Source: Saccoglossus kowalevskii
Lineage: Eukaryota; Hemichordata; Enteropneusta; Harrimaniidae
NCBI RefSeq assembly: GCF_000003605.2
Contig: NW_003130861.1
Location: 302,705 to 366,704 of the forward strand
Direction: 5' to 3'
Length of the DNA: 64,000 nucleotides
A program made the translations under genes and the position numbers. Under the pieces are notes generated by a model that made no database searches, was not told the DNA's origin, and worked only from the letters and a program-made list of their open reading frames with translations. Below are positions 1-13,515 of the stretch, in pieces (position 1 is the first letter of the stretch; each line of letters opens with the position of its first letter).

Positions 1-1094
1 TTTTCCTTGCCTAGGTAGTGTATGTTGGACATCTATAGAATTTGGATTTGTTTTTGAACTGTGGTACTACGACTGTAGTGCTGGATGTGTATGCTCATCA
101 TCTATAGTCAATGTACTTTCTTTCTTTCTGAACTTAGAGTGTATAACCTTCGTATGTAACTTGAGGTAGGAGTGTTGAACGACAAGGATGTCATTTTAGA
201 AAGCCAGGGAGTATGTGACCAGTGTTCATGGAACACATTAGTTTGATTATTTTAATGTTCCTTTTACCTCTGGTGTGACAAGGGCTCACAGAATCTTGTT
301 ATCGAGTTTGAATTATTGTACTTAACAAAAACAAACGTTTTACCAATATCACCTGTGATGGCGCATTTTATAACATGTGGGTTCCTCGGTGGTGACCTTT
401 AACCCCACCTGCCATCTTTTGTGTGTTCCTAGGGGTTCAAAGGGGAAATAAAGATCAGCAACGTAGAATCGGTTCATCAATCCACAATTGCAATCTCTGG
501 TGTGTTATTATATTTTCATGTATGATCACCCAAAATTATATATACAACGCAAATCTCCGACTGACCGTCGAGAAGCCCTTCCACAAATGTATCAATGCTC
601 ACATCTACAATCTTACTGTTTTACAGTTGAATAAGAAGTGTGTCTAATTCAATAGTAATACAATTAGTATGCATTCATGCAGCGTGAAATGTATCATGGT
701 TTGCAGGTGGAGAACAATGTGGTTATACAGTTAACCCTGATGATCTTGATGACATTTCCAGAAGATAAAATTTTCATGAAGACTGTGCAAGTTACCTGCC
801 AGATTATCTCACAGAATTGCATATCGAACATATTTGTGGGAACATCAATATTCACAATGCCAGGGAGAGCTACAGTCTGAAATGACTCAGTTTGGTATGA
901 CTAATCAGTAAATGAAGTATAAAAATAGATAATTTATAAACAATGTAGTTTCCAACGCACAATGTTCAGTTTCCATTATTTAATACAAGAACATAAGAAA
1001 TCATAATAAATCAATTTACGCAATGCTGTTTCAATAGAGCATTAACCGATATGAGACTGCAATCTTGTACATACTAAATTATTTTTATTCCATA
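1..1094. other. non-coding stretch, nothing recognised
   Basis: AT-rich sequence with only short open frames that resemble no family I know. No RNA gene, splice-bounded exon or repeat end could be supported. Confidence 0.5.
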
Positions 1095-1660
1095 AGGCCA
1101 GACTCTTATTATCCCTTGTTTCGCGAATCTGCCGAATGAACAGGAGCCGAAAATAAAATAAAAATTAAATTTTATTTCTGCGTAATTTCTCGCGCCCGCC
1201 GACTTGGGAATGCAAAAAATTGCTAAAAAAATTATTTTTCTTCATTTGTTCCTGCCCGCCGCCTAGTTGCATTTTAATGGGAGTATCATGATCAAAGTAC
1301 CGAAGTCTCGCGCAGATCTATACTTTATGGCGTTGGTTGACAGTGAATCTCGGGTATTGACCTCTCTGCGTACTGCTTGAAACTACTAGGCGAACATGGC
1401 GGCGTGGTTTGTGGTGACACGCCGTGAAACTCTGTCGTCACATACCGAGAAATCCCTCATTAATGCTGAAAATTGTGCCACTATTGTCGACATTACCAAC
1501 CAGGTTATACATGGAATAACAGTTTATTTCATTTCTTCCCTCCGATCAATGATAATCACACAAATCTAATGGAAAAAAAAGAATTAATTTTATTTTTTCC
1601 GCCCTCAAAAAATTGACTTATAAAAATTCGAGAAACAAGGAATAAAAAAAAGTCTAGCCT
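1095..1660. mobile_element. MITE-like element with 34-bp terminal inverted repeats
   Basis: The left end (1095-1128) reads AGGCCAGACTCTTATTATCC and onward; the right end (1626-1660) is its imperfect reverse complement, beginning AGGCTAGACTTTTTTTATTC on the minus strand. Both arms carry CCTTGTTTC followed by GCGAAT or TCGAAT. The 566-bp interior has no long frame, so this is a non-autonomous DNA element of unknown superfamily. No clear target-site duplication is visible. Confidence 0.7.
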
Positions 1661-4425
1661 AATGGTTATACCAAATATATTGTTATAAAAATCATTGTGT
1701 CTTTATTGTATATTTGTGATATTTATATAAATATATTTAAACCAGTTTTGGTTATAATATGTGTGTGATTATTTTCTTTAAATATTTCCTCTGAATGGAA
1801 CAGGCAGCAAAGGGCAAAACAGTGTATGCATTAATTCTGTCAGATTGTTGTGGTACAAGTTGTTAACAATAAACATAATAAGCTACTACAATTGATAATG
1901 ATTGATTATATAGTTCCAGTTTATTGACGAGTTGAACAAGGCTTTTAATAGGCTCATGAAGACCCTTTAAAAATAAATATGAATTTAAATCTACCATAGT
2001 AATTTGTCAATGTATTTCATTATCAAACACAAATTGATCTGCAGTTAATTTGTACCATAATTAATCTGAAACATTTCAAAATACATTTTATAACTGTATT
2101 TTGTTATACATTAGTAGTGTTTATGCTGTATGGGCTAACATTTAAGCTAATCTTATATGTTTGCAAATTGGATAGACCCAAATGTGTTCAAGCACGTGAG
2201 GGTACAGTGGTTAGCAGCATGGGCTAAGGAATGCCCAATCCTGTTAAGAATATACAAAACTTTCCAGTCATTTTAACTATCATTACGCATTACAGTAACT
2301 AGGATGGTATACATGTTAGTTACCAGTAAACAGTTACAAAACAGTACCGAATTCAGAGACTAACTGGAGATTAGATTATGTAAATTCTCGTCTGTTCATT
2401 TTTTCTCGAGAACAATATCTCTGGATGTGCTCGCGTTGATCGTCAAATCAAAAATGACATACCAAAATGGATAGTTTCTTAGCCCGTGCTAAATGTTCAC
2501 ACATAATTTATTTTAAACATGGGCTAAAGTATTTGACCCCTTAGCTTGTGCTAAGCTATATATGAACGCTACTAATATAAACAATTATAACTGGTTCAGT
2601 TCAGTTCAGTTCAGAGTATCCTGTGATGCCACCTGATTTTCACTGGGTGACAAGTTAAGCCACCAAGTCATTTTAGTAATGTCAAAACATTTATACAAGA
2701 GTGTATTCTTCATAGGTAATAATTTACAACTCTATATACCTCATGATGTAGCACTATGAGGTTACTATAATTAGCAGACTTTTTCAGAGGTATCTTCTGA
2801 ATGAAAAAACACTTTCATTGAGCTTTTTTTTATATTTTGGTTCGAGTCATCGATGGCGTGTTCAGTTTCTGGATCAGTCTAGTGGACGCTGACTAACGGT
2901 ATAGTAGGCTTTGAAGCTGTCACTATTCCATCATTTTGATTTGTTTTACCAAATTATTAATTATACTATGTGGTTTCTTCAATTGAACAACATACGATAT
3001 CCTAGCTATCACTCACATACTAGTTTCCTGACTGTTTTCCAATGACTGACATCTTTCAAGATGACCTAGAGGGTGCTATACATTGATCAAAATACAATAT
3101 GCTCATTTGAAGAAATATGTAAAATTAATTACAGATTTAATATCTTTTTAAACCAGATGTACCAGTCTGCCGTTATAGCTCTGTCCCCGGGATTCACTTA
3201 CAGCCATGCACCAAATTTTAGATTCTTAGATTTAATTACAATATTCAAATTAGTTGTACCTGTTTATTGTGTAAAATAGTACTGGTTATCTTAATTAGTT
3301 CAAACACCATTAACAAATTCACATCTTTTACCAGAATGCACTTTATTTAAAAAAAAAATAACCACAAAGATTACAACACAGTTCAATGAATAAGACATCA
3401 GACACAGGAGAATTCATTCATTCATCAGTTTATCTGGACTTCGAAAGCTCTGAAAAATACAACAGTTCAATAATGTTAAATATTATTTGAGGTATTTACC
3501 AATATCTCAGACCACTAATAAGTGATCTGAGCCAATATGCTTCAAACAAGTTTTAACTAAGCATTTATTACAGAATTTCAAAATTGGTGTGAAATGATGT
3601 AGTATAAGCAAATATCACGCAAATGACTGGAAAAGTCACGTAATGATAACTATAAAACTTAAATCTTCATGATGCAAAAAATGCTGATGAAATTAAACGC
3701 ATATTTCCGTTGGAAAAAAAAACACACTAAACACTGGTGATTTTAATCTGGAGATAACTGAATTGATTATTATTTGTCTACAACACGTATAATCAGTCCT
3801 GCAAACCTCTTTTACACACTTACCACAACTTCAGATGTCACTAATCGTTGCCTGATCATTACCATCTACATCATCTGGAAGAGGATTAATACCTAGAGGA
3901 ATACAAACACAAATGATTTTTAATATAATATGAAAGAAGCCAAATACAATCCTAAGAGAGAGTTATTAGTGTGAACCAACAAATGGCATAATAAAACAAT
4001 TTTACAACATAGCTAATGTTAGTCAAAGCTTTTTAATATATCACATAAATAACAGTTCATAAAACCATGCAATTGATTATTGATATATTTAGACAATTGA
4101 ACTGTGTGACTACTTAGCTTTTAATTGTTGTTCATTTAAATTAATCTATTTGTTGACAGAATCCATAAAAGCAACTTTCTAGAATACAACACTTTTGCGT
4201 TTAAAAATAGGTGTAAGGTAAAAATCTTCGTGTTTTTTTTCGTTGATATTTTATCATTGCATTTATCTTTCATTTTCATGTTTTTTTTGTTTTTTAATTG
4301 ATTTTTTATTGAAGTTCAAAGTATACAAGATACAATCTTACAGTGCTTTGAATAAATAGAATTACATGTGTTTGAGAAACCTTCAACAAATATGCATTGT
4401 ATATAATAGTGTCAACTGAATGCAT
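1661..4425. other. non-coding stretch with a short GTTCA repeat
   Basis: No gene recognised. The only simple structure is a short perfect run of GTTCA units near 2594-2615. Small open frames such as 3073-3279 on the plus strand show no domain signature. Confidence 0.5.
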
Positions 4426-7400
4426 TTATTTTTCTAATAGATCAAGGGATTCACCCCACTTTTTCAGATGAGTGCCCAGTTTTGGTCTTTTGTTTGCAAA
4501 TGCATATTCCACATTTTGAATGTTTTGCACAAATGAGTTTACAAATGATCGTAGGGATATGAAATACTTGCCAATGATACCAGGAGTATTCACCTTGGTT
4601 GTACAATGTTTTAAATGATAATGTGCATTAGTGAATCTAATACCAATCATTTGATCTCGACTTTCAATATCAAACAAATCAGCTGGCTTTCACACTGAAA
4701 ATAATGCTGAAACCAAGCATGCATTTTAACATTCTGATAAATGATAAACATTCTGTGAAACACCCTTGCCTACAACATCATCCCATTCCAAAATGTTACC
4801 TTTATCATTGAATAAATTACCTACATAAATCAATCTAGCATCTACAAATTCTTTAAAGTAAATACTACATCTACCAACTGTTATGTTGCAATTGTTCAAT
4901 ATGCGCTGATTGAGGTAGTGTTCCTCCAATTTATGGCCAGACACTGATAGCCAGGATTGTAACATGTTAAAATGAAATTTGTTAAGTTTTAATGGCAGTG
5001 ATTTCAGACAAAAATTGCATTTAAGTAACATTTCAATGAACATCATAAATAGCAAAATATCTGGCATTTTTAAGCCACCTTGTTCAATACTACCAATAAC
5101 AGTTTTCCTAGCCACCCTATCAGGACCATCCCAGAGAAAGTTATACATTAATTTGTTAATCTCTCTTAATCGGTTCATTTGTGGATCACTGAGATTGAGC
5201 ACATACAAGATGTGAGATATTCCCATCGATTTAATAGTCTGTACTTTACCTAATAAAGTTAAATTTTGCATTCTCCAAAATTTCAATGATGCATGTAATG
5301 TTTCCATAGGCGCTGCAAAATTCATTCCAGCCGCAAGTTTCTTGTATGAAATGAATATACCAATGACTTTAATCATAGATTTCCAATTCATGTCCATGGG
5401 TTTATCTCTCCGATCCTTTCACTTGCCCAACCAAAATGCATCACACTTAGTTTTGTTAACAGCCAGACCAGACACCATTCAAACTTTTTAAAATTTCTTG
5501 AAGAGGTGGGTACAAACATGTCAGGTCGTCTGCAAAAGCAACACTTTTCACTACCTTATCATGTATGGAGATCCCTTGAATATTTGAGTCTGAGCGTACC
5601 GCATTCTGAAAAATGTCTAGAACTAAGATAAAGAACATAGAGGAGATTGGGAAGAGGAGGCAGGGTGACCTATTGTGAAATAACAAGTACTTGCCCCTCT
5701 ATTCATGATACAACTGGATATGTCAGTGTAAAGAGTTTTGGTTTTGATCCAACTGATAAGGACTGGGCCAAAATTAAATGTCTTTAAGGTTGTGAATAAA
5801 AAAAAGGCCACTCCACCGTGTCAAAGGCCTTCCCCTAATCTATAGTCAACAGATCACCTGGAATATTACACTCATTTGTATGATCAAGAATGTCACCACA
5901 TGTCTGACGACATCCCCTATGAATCTGCCCTTGACAAATGTATTTATTCATTCACAATATTTGCTAGTACTTTAGTCATCCTTTTGGCAGGACATTTTGT
6001 TCAATTTTATAGTCGGAGGTCAATAATGAAATAAAACGCCAATTTTTAATCAACCTGTGATCTGTCTTTTTTTTTTGAATTAATGTTATTACACTTTGCC
6101 TTTGGGATGTTGACATTTGACCTTTTTCAAGTCCTGTATTTAGTGAGGTGACCACATATTTGCCAACCAGTGGCCAAAACTGCCTATAAAAATCCATGGG
6201 GAGGTCATCATTACCAGGTGTTCTGTTTGCTGGGAAGTCTTTCAATGCATTCAAAGCCTCTTCATTAGAGATCACACCCTCGTATGTTTCCACTTGTTCG
6301 TCTGCTAGTTTAGGGATCACTGGGTTGTTAAAGAAATAGTCATTGATTTCAATCAAATCATCTGGGTCTCCCTTAAGCCTAGTTGAATACAGCTTTCTGT
6401 AGAAATTTCTAACTTCTGAATGAATTTCTGGAAGTGAGGCAGCCATAATAGACCCATCAGATCGAATCAGTGTAGTAATTTGTGTTTTCTTATTGTTCAT
6501 TTTCTCAGCTTGCAAAATATATTTGGTGTTCTTTTCACCCAATTCGCCCTTGATCTAATCATTGCCCCGTCGGTAATATAATCATACTCTATTTGGAGGT
6601 CATCTTTTGTCCTATCTCTACCTAAACAAAATTCAATATTTTTTATTTTGTTTCCAATTCATCAATTTTTATCTTACGTTCTTTAGCTTTCTTTTTACTG
6701 TATCGGATTGAGGTCTTTTTATACAATATTTTAGCCAATCTCAGAGAGAACGACAATCCACCAATTCATTGCCTTCCTGGACCCAATTAGGAAAATTTTC
6801 ATCAATTAATTCTTTATACTAAAAGGCTGGTATTAAGTTTCCAGTAAGAAGGACCACTTATTGTACATGCAATATAACAACAGAATGATCGGACCATATG
6901 CAGGGAACAATTGACGCATTTTGAATCAAATTTTGAAGGTTGGCATTGATCAAAAATTAATAATAATCTACTTTGAACAATAGTGGGGTTGAATCTTTTC
7001 CAAGTAAAACATTTTTGGGTTGGATGCAGGACTCTCCAAATATCACTCAGTTCAAGGGCCTCCATACACTCACTAAGTACCTGAGAGGATCTTAACCATA
7101 GATGTGGGTCCCCCCCCCCCCGTCGGTCTTGGTCTAAATTTAAAACCATATTTTGATCACAACCCCACAAAATGTTAATGTCTGGGTCTGTTAAATTTGT
7201 TTTGATTTGTGCTACTGAAATACGTTGAAATGGAGCATGTCATTTAGCATATTAATTAATCACCAAGAAATGTTTACAGCAAAGTGTTACATCAATGATC
7301 AAGTAGTACCCTCCTGGGTCATTGACTGTTTTGTGCACATCAATAGTCAATATTTCTGAAAATTGTGAGTACATCGCTACTTGCAGATGAACCATGACAA

Positions 7401-7561
7401 AATATCATCTGACCTCTAAATTGACTTTTCCAATTCATTTTACATTGAGGAGTACTGTGAGTTTCCTGAAGCATGGTTATACTACACTTTTGACTTGAAA
7501 GCCAGGTCCAAAGTTGTTTTCTTTTTTTGTACTGACCCATGCCTCTTGCAATCAATGACAA
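4426..7561 (-). mobile_element. decayed Tx1/L1-type LINE, ORF2 (endonuclease and reverse transcriptase)
   Basis: Read on the minus strand from 7561: an AP-endonuclease start with an LQETHS motif near 7465 and a DIWRVLHP / FTWKRFNP stretch at 6990-7060, then the RT N-terminal region GEKNTKYILQAEKMNNKK (6542-6480), fingers and palm with TPGNDDLP and KNWRFISLL (about 6210-6020), the catalytic FADDL box (about 5540), and a C-terminal region to 4426. The order and the motifs GEKN.KY and LQETH fit the L1/Tx1 group. The frame is split over at least five pieces by frameshifts and stops, so the copy is dead. No ORF1 was recognised upstream of 7561. Clade assignment is from motif style only. Confidence 0.85.
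7112..7123. repeat. poly-C tract
   Basis: A homopolymer of C inside the decayed LINE endonuclease region. It adds length uncertainty to that frame. Confidence 0.8.
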
Positions 7562-8329
7562 TCACATGTTTATGTTTTACAATTTTAATGTATATTTTAA
7601 ATCTTGGGAATCAAAACTAAAAACAAATATAGCTTAATATACTTGGTTATCTGAACATATATATCACACCTAGTTATGCTCAAATACACTGACGAAGCAC
7701 TTTTAGTGGTGGAAGCTGGTGGAAGTCCTTTAATTTACTATGTAAGAAAACTCTTTGAAAATCAATAGTAAATCTTGGCTCTTTGAAAATCAATTGCACT
7801 AACTTTAACTCTTCAATGATAAAAAGAACTCTACTTATACCTTGTAAGTTTAAAAGATGACAATAACGGTTGCACATGTAATGCTTTTTACTAAACGTTA
7901 TGGCAGTTTTGGACATGTTATCACATCCAAAGTACCTATGAAAGTAGTAATGCAAATTCACAAAATACATGTGTAATTAGCATAACAGATAGTTATACCA
8001 AGTGAGTTCAAGTTAGATATTGTCGGTAAAAACAATTAATGACAGTTTGTATTATAAGCTCGAGATGTCACATGAATATCAAGGTGATATCAATACCATG
8101 GCATCCTTAGCGTATGAATGTACTAAGTTTAAAACAAATCCGGCAACACACAATGAAGATCCATATTTGGAATGTGTGATTTTGATGCATTTTTGGCCTT
8201 AAAAATGGCTGCCATTCAACCATTCATGCACATGCATTATAATAATAATAATTGTGTATTGCATCACTAGAAATATTAATAAATACAGAAAAATAAATAG
8301 TTAGTAAGAAGAATTTTAGAAAGTAAATA
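7562..8329. other. non-coding stretch between two LINE fragments
   Basis: Open frames here (minus 7680-7970, plus 8020-8202) have no recognisable motif. Possibly 5' remains of the Tx1-type LINE, but nothing supports a gene. Confidence 0.4.
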
Positions 8330-9050
8330 AAATATGTGCGTTGTTGGAATGCCATGAAGAAAAATTGTGCAACATGATTAATTGATTTTTTTCATTATTA
8401 GTTTTGATTTCTTTTGGGGATATTATATGTGAGAACAAATCTTGCCGTAATGTCATGTATTTTGGACAAACGATTAGTGTATTTTTGTTTCATTTGACAT
8501 TTCACTTTGTTAATCATTTTTTTAGATTTTGAGTCTAAGATTGAGTCTCTCTATCATACAGCGAGTTCTGAATAATTTCTGTCAACATGCCTTTTAGTGT
8601 TGGCATCCAAATATTACTATAATGTTGATTTTTTTGTTCATTGTATGCCCATTTTGTTATATTGTCTTCTGGAAATTCCCGTAGTCTCAACCAATATTAA
8701 AACATGAAAGTATGTAAACTACCAATCTCACTTCTACAAGCTGCATTGTTAGCATGTTTGTTTTGTCCTAGAATTCTTTTACAGTATTTAAGATGTATTT
8801 TTTCAATAGCACCTCTATCCCATTTTGTTAAATCAATGATCTCTCAACCCCAGATTTCTGCACCATATAACAATTTTGGTTTGACATTGGAATAAAATAA
8901 CTTGATAAAGATGTTGATAGCTGTGTTAATAATAGTGCTTTAGCGCACACAGCTTTAGATGCTTTTTCCGATAGTGTTTGTTTTGCTTTTTCAAAATTTA
9001 CCCATTGATGATGTCATCAAAATTCGAAGGTAGGTATAGCTTGTAACGCA
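8330..9050 (-). mobile_element. LINE ORF2 C-terminal fragment
   Basis: On the minus strand, 8895-8700 encodes KPKLLYGAEIWG, then KIHLKYCKRILGQNKHANNA and RSEIGSLHTF. This is the familiar post-RT region of many LINEs (LLYG.E.WG ... IH..CK..LG ... N.A ... E.G). It continues, with frame changes, to about 8530. An upstream piece with KALLLTQLSTSLSSYF lies near 8950-8870. A stop follows the WG in this copy and several frame shifts are present. The clade is unresolved; it is a different fragment from the Tx1-type element next to it. Confidence 0.75.
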
Positions 9051-9477
9051 ATTAATGTTTTTATTGCCATAGTTTCACGTGTCTGATGTTTCAAGACACT
9101 TTGTTGACACTTGGCTCATTGTGGGTCATATCATACCCCCATAACTAGTTCAGAATATATTTATGAAAAAGAATTTCTGATAATAAAAAATCAGCTAATT
9201 TAATATGGCCGTAGGTAACTACTGCGCTTTATTTAATCTTGTTATTTTCCAATCTGATTGAAGTAGGTGCATGCGATTTCGGCTCTGGTGCGTTTACATA
9301 GTCAGACCTATATGTCCTTTCTTGGCTCAAACACAAAATATAACACAGATGAACATATTTACACAGTGATTTTGGCTGGCTCAAGCTAAAGCCTGTTGTG
9401 TCAATGTGGAAATAGATGTCTAAGTGGCCGGCTAAATCTATTATATAATATGTTCAGTGTTTGAAAAAACATACCTT

Positions 9478-9664
9478 ATAAATCCGCTATGATAAGCTTT
9501 GTATGGAACTTCCGGAAAACATAATGACAAAATGCCATAACCTTTTTTCCCATCATGTTTTCCGCTAATAATTTGTTAATCACTCCATCGTTGTTCATAT
9601 ATTTTACAAATCTTCCAGGTAACTTTTCTTCAATCATGTAACAATGATCTGAATAATTCTTCAA
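9478..9664 (-). pseudogene. alpha-kinase (eEF2K/TRPM7 type) catalytic-domain fragment
   Basis: The minus-strand frame encodes HCYMIEEKLPGRFVKYMNND and later AFCHYVFRKFHTKLIIADL. This follows the conserved alpha-kinase core, where the usual pattern is (V/I)E..(L/I)PG.F.KY.NN.G, then AF.H(F/Y).(Y/F)......L.V.D(L/I)QG. A TAA stands exactly where the Q of the DLQG motif belongs, immediately before a possible splice donor (GTATGT). An acceptor-like CAG precedes ATCATTG, so this may be one exon. The glycine-rich and zinc-binding parts of the domain are not visible nearby. Most likely a dead gene or a captured exon; a sequencing error at the stop is the other option. Confidence 0.65.
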
Positions 9665-9839
9665 AAGTAAATAACATGGTATAACACTGAAATGGGGAAA
9701 AAGAACAGAAAAGAAGAATTACAATATGACTGCAGTACTGTTTATCCACAATCCAAATATAAGTATATAGGCTAACTAAACTAAACTAAACTTAACTAAA
9801 ATTAAAAAGAGAAATATTTACAGCGGACATTGGTGATGT

Positions 9840-10425
9840 GAATATTTCCTTCTAATATGACAGCCATACTCCGGGAATTTTGGTTGTCTATTTATATAAA
9901 AAAATCCACGACGGTTTTATCTTGCGTGAAACCCTTCCTGTGTTGGTGTTTTATCTTTTCGGTTTACCATCGTCTCCATTCTTTCAAACACGGACTTACT
10001 AATCTCTGCACTGCACTCGTTTGCCATCCCAATACCATTCCCACATGTTTATCTCTTGATATGGTGAACTCCATCTGTTGTACCAAATTACTGATTCTTG
10101 TGGTGTTAGGTATCGTACAGTGTCATTATACTTGATATTATTTTTGTAAGTTTTAATGAGTGGATCAACTCAACGAATTGTTGTTGTAGCACCTCGCCTC
10201 TTATCGCATCTTGGACTGTATTGTATAAATATTGTGACACACTCCTGCTGATAAACTTGTGCCAAGTTTCCTTCATATCTTTTGACAATTTCAAAAGTCG
10301 GTCGGATTGTACCGCTTCACCTGGTCCTTAACGAAATATGAGTTCTTTAGTTTTTGTTTTTTTTCCTGTCGCGATCCTTGCATCTGTCTTCCATGTCGCT
10401 TATGTCAATGGAACATGTTTTATTT
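9840..10425 (-). other. coding-like minus-strand fragments of unknown family
   Basis: Minus-strand frames include KLSKDMKETWHKFISRSV (10294 onward) and, at about 10130-10000, SVIWYNRWSSPYQEINMWEW. They look protein-like but match no family I can name. They lie directly 3' of the duplicated block, and the words TCCAAGAT / ACAATACAG at 10206-10222 recur at the end of the second block copy (11984-12000), so they were probably once contiguous with it. Confidence 0.35.
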
Positions 10426-11955
10426 TCTATTAGGTCTCACAGTTCTTTTCCATTGGTGTTTAACATTCATACTGATTCTTTGCTCTTTCCTTGTAAATAA
10501 ACAGCAAAAGATGACGGTACTTTGCATACTTGGCTTATGATATGAAAGTTTGGATTGGTTTCTTCATAACTTGTTTTTGCCAGTCTATACGCAACCGTTT
10601 GCCCGATGTAGTTTGTGTTACAGAGCATCGCCATTCCATAAACATGCGGTTCTTTATTGAGTACAAAAATCTTGTGCACCATTTTTGAAAGTACCATACG
10701 AGTCAACACCTTTGTCGTTTAACAATAAATCACGTACAGCAGAGGATAGTCTTCCTCTTGTCATAGTACTACTTAACACTTTACAATAGTCATTTTTACA
10801 CGTTACACGAATTACACCATGACATTTCAATATATCATACACTTTATCAATGTCTAAACTATGATATTCCAAAATGGTACCATCTAAGTACGTGGATTTT
10901 TCACGGAAAATCATCTCAACGAATAATAAATAATTCTTATCTAATCTACCTCGTTTTATTTTGGGCCCGTAAGGTGGCCCACTCGCCTATATATTGTCAC
11001 AATCATATTTGGGCTTGGCACACAAGGAAACGACTTCTTCTATCTCCATCCGCGTCATCTTCGTAGGGGTTTCTCAGTACGCAGTACAAGTCAGTTATGT
11101 TATCTTGAATATTCTATTGACAATATTGTAATACGTCAGATGGACTTGTTTCTTGGCTGCGGCGCTCACAAAGTATGTGTAGATGTAGTATCATCAACAC
11201 AATGTAGAAAATCTTCAATGAAAACAGTGAGAAATTGTCATTTTTTTTTCCATGCATTCAGTTCAGTATAAAATCTACGGGTCAAGTCAACATAATGCTA
11301 GCTGATGAAAAAGCACAAACCCGATTGCTTCGATATTATACATATAGGTACTACAAGTGGACCAATCAATCTCAGATTTGTTCACACCCCAGGAGTTGTT
11401 TAGAGGGCTCCCAATTACAATTCAATCGAGATAATAAAACAAAACACAAACCTCCTTGATACTGGCCAAAAGCCGAGAAACTTCTTAAACGGGTCGAGAT
11501 TTCCTATTACATGGGGTAGCGGCAAAATAATATACGTTTTCTGTTTGAAAAAAAAAAAACGAAAATGAATCACAGACGAAGCCAAATCGCAATATATATA
11601 TAGTTCTACAAACTATACAGTAATTACGTACCGAATGTATCGGGCGCGTACCATCTTTGAATACAGCCTTATCACTACATTCAATTCTTATTTCAGAATT
11701 CCTCAGGTATAGCACACAGTATAAGGTGGTAGAAGCGATGAAAAACAGATTTCCTTATTACCTGGGGAAAATTCCAAAAATATATTATACATTTAGTGAT
11801 TTGCCTGTTGGTGATTAATGTTTAATTATTATACACACGTAATTATGCACCGAATTTATCAGGTCACTACGTTCACGATACATTCAATGAAGTCGTATAC
11901 ACCAAATGCGAAGAGTTTGAGAGTGGTGAAAAATCTACAATATGGGTACTGGAGC
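10425..11955 (-). repeat. tandem 1.57-kb duplication, copy 1, with an unrecognised interrupted ORF
   Basis: This block repeats at 11990-13515 with an offset of about 1566 bp and only scattered differences. On the minus strand it opens near 11060 with MTRMEIEEVVSLCAKPKYDC, followed by frames containing KIKRGRLDKNYLLFVEMIF, STYLDGTILEYHSLDIDKVY and, nearer its end, NTNYIGQTVAYRLAKTSYEE and SSFAVYLQGKSKES. The frame is interrupted. A TATA-like TTTTATAC lies upstream near 11270 on the minus strand. I do not recognise the protein; its neighbours (capsid fossil on one side, alpha-kinase fragment on the other) leave viral, transposon or host origin open. Confidence 0.6.
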
Positions 11956-11989
11956 CAATGTTGCTGTAGTCGTATCTTGGACTGTATTG

Positions 11990-13515
11990 TTTCTATTAGG
12001 TCTTGCAATTCTTTTCCATAGGTTTTTAACATCCATACTGGCTCTTTGCTCTTTCCTTGTAAATAAACAGCAAAAGATGACGGTACTTTGCATACTTGGC
12101 TCATGATATGAATGTTTGAAATGTGTTTCTTCATAACTTGTTTTTGCCAGTCTATACGCAACCGTTTGCCCGATGTAGTTTGTGTTACAGAGCATCGCCA
12201 TTCCATGAACATGCGGTTCTTTATTGAGTACAAAAATCTTGTGCACCATTGTTGAAAGTACCATACGAGTCAACACCTTTGTCATTTAACAATAAATCAC
12301 GTAGAGCAGATGATAGTCTTCCTCTTGTCATAGAACTACTTAACACTTTACAATAGTCATTTTACACGTTACACGAATTACATCATGACATTTCAATATA
12401 TCATACACTTTATCAATGTCTAAACTATGATATTCCAAAATGGTACTATCTAAGTACGTGGATTTTTCACGGAAAATCATCTCAACAAATAATAAATAAT
12501 TCTTATCTAATCTACCTCGTTTTATTTTGGGCCCGTAAGGTGGGCCACTCACCTATATATTGTCACAATCATATTCGGGCTTGGCACACAAGGAAACGAC
12601 TTCTTCTATCTCCATCCGCGTCATCTTCGTAGGGGTTTCTCAGTACGCAGTACAAGTCAGTTATGTTATCTTGAATATTCTATTGACAATATTGTAATAC
12701 GTCAGATGGACTTGTTTCTTGGCTGCAGCGCTCATAAAGTATGTGTAGATGTAGTATCATCAACACAATGTAGAAAATCTTCAATGAAAACAGTGAGAAA
12801 TTGTCATTTTTTTTTTTCAGTTCGGTATAAAATCTTCGGGTCAAGTCAACATAATGCTAGCTGATGAAAAAACACAAACCCGATTGCTTCGATAATATAC
12901 ATATAGAGATACTACAAGTGGACCAATCAATTTCAGATTTGTTCACACCCCAGGAGTTGTTTAGAGGGCTCCCAATTACAATTCAATCGAGATAATAAAA
13001 CAAATCACAAACCTCCTTGACACTGACCAAACGCCGAGAAACTTCTTAAACGGGTCGAGATTTCCTATTACATGGGGGTAGCGGCAAAATAATATACGTT
13101 TTCTGTTTGAAAAAAAAATAAAAATCGAAAATGAATCACCGACGAAGCCAAATCGGAATATATATATATATTGTACAAACTATACAGTAATTACGTACCG
13201 AATGTATCATGCGCGTACCAGCTTTGAATACAGCCTTATCACTACATTCAATTCTTATTTCAGGATTCATCCGGTATAGCACACAGTAAGGTGATAGAAG
13301 CGATGAAAAACACATTTCCTTATTACCTGGGGAAAAATCCAAAAATATATTAAACATCAATCACCGACAGGCAAATCACAAAATGTATAATTATTATACA
13401 CACGTAATTACGCACCGAATTTATCAGGTCACTCCGTTCACGTTTCATTCAATGAAGTCGTATACACCGAGAGTTCAAGAGCGGTGAAAAATCTACAATA
13501 TGGGCACTGGAACAA
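11990..13515 (-). repeat. tandem 1.57-kb duplication, copy 2
   Basis: Near-identical second copy of 10425-11955 with the same protein words (for example SLDIDKVYDILKCH and NTNYIGQTVAYRLAKTSYEE) on the minus strand and the same upstream non-coding part. Its end retains ACAATACAGTCCAAGAT, which in copy 1 is displaced by about 200 bp. The copies sit head to tail with a junction of about 35 bp, so an unequal-crossover or replication-slippage origin is likelier than two insertions. Confidence 0.7.
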
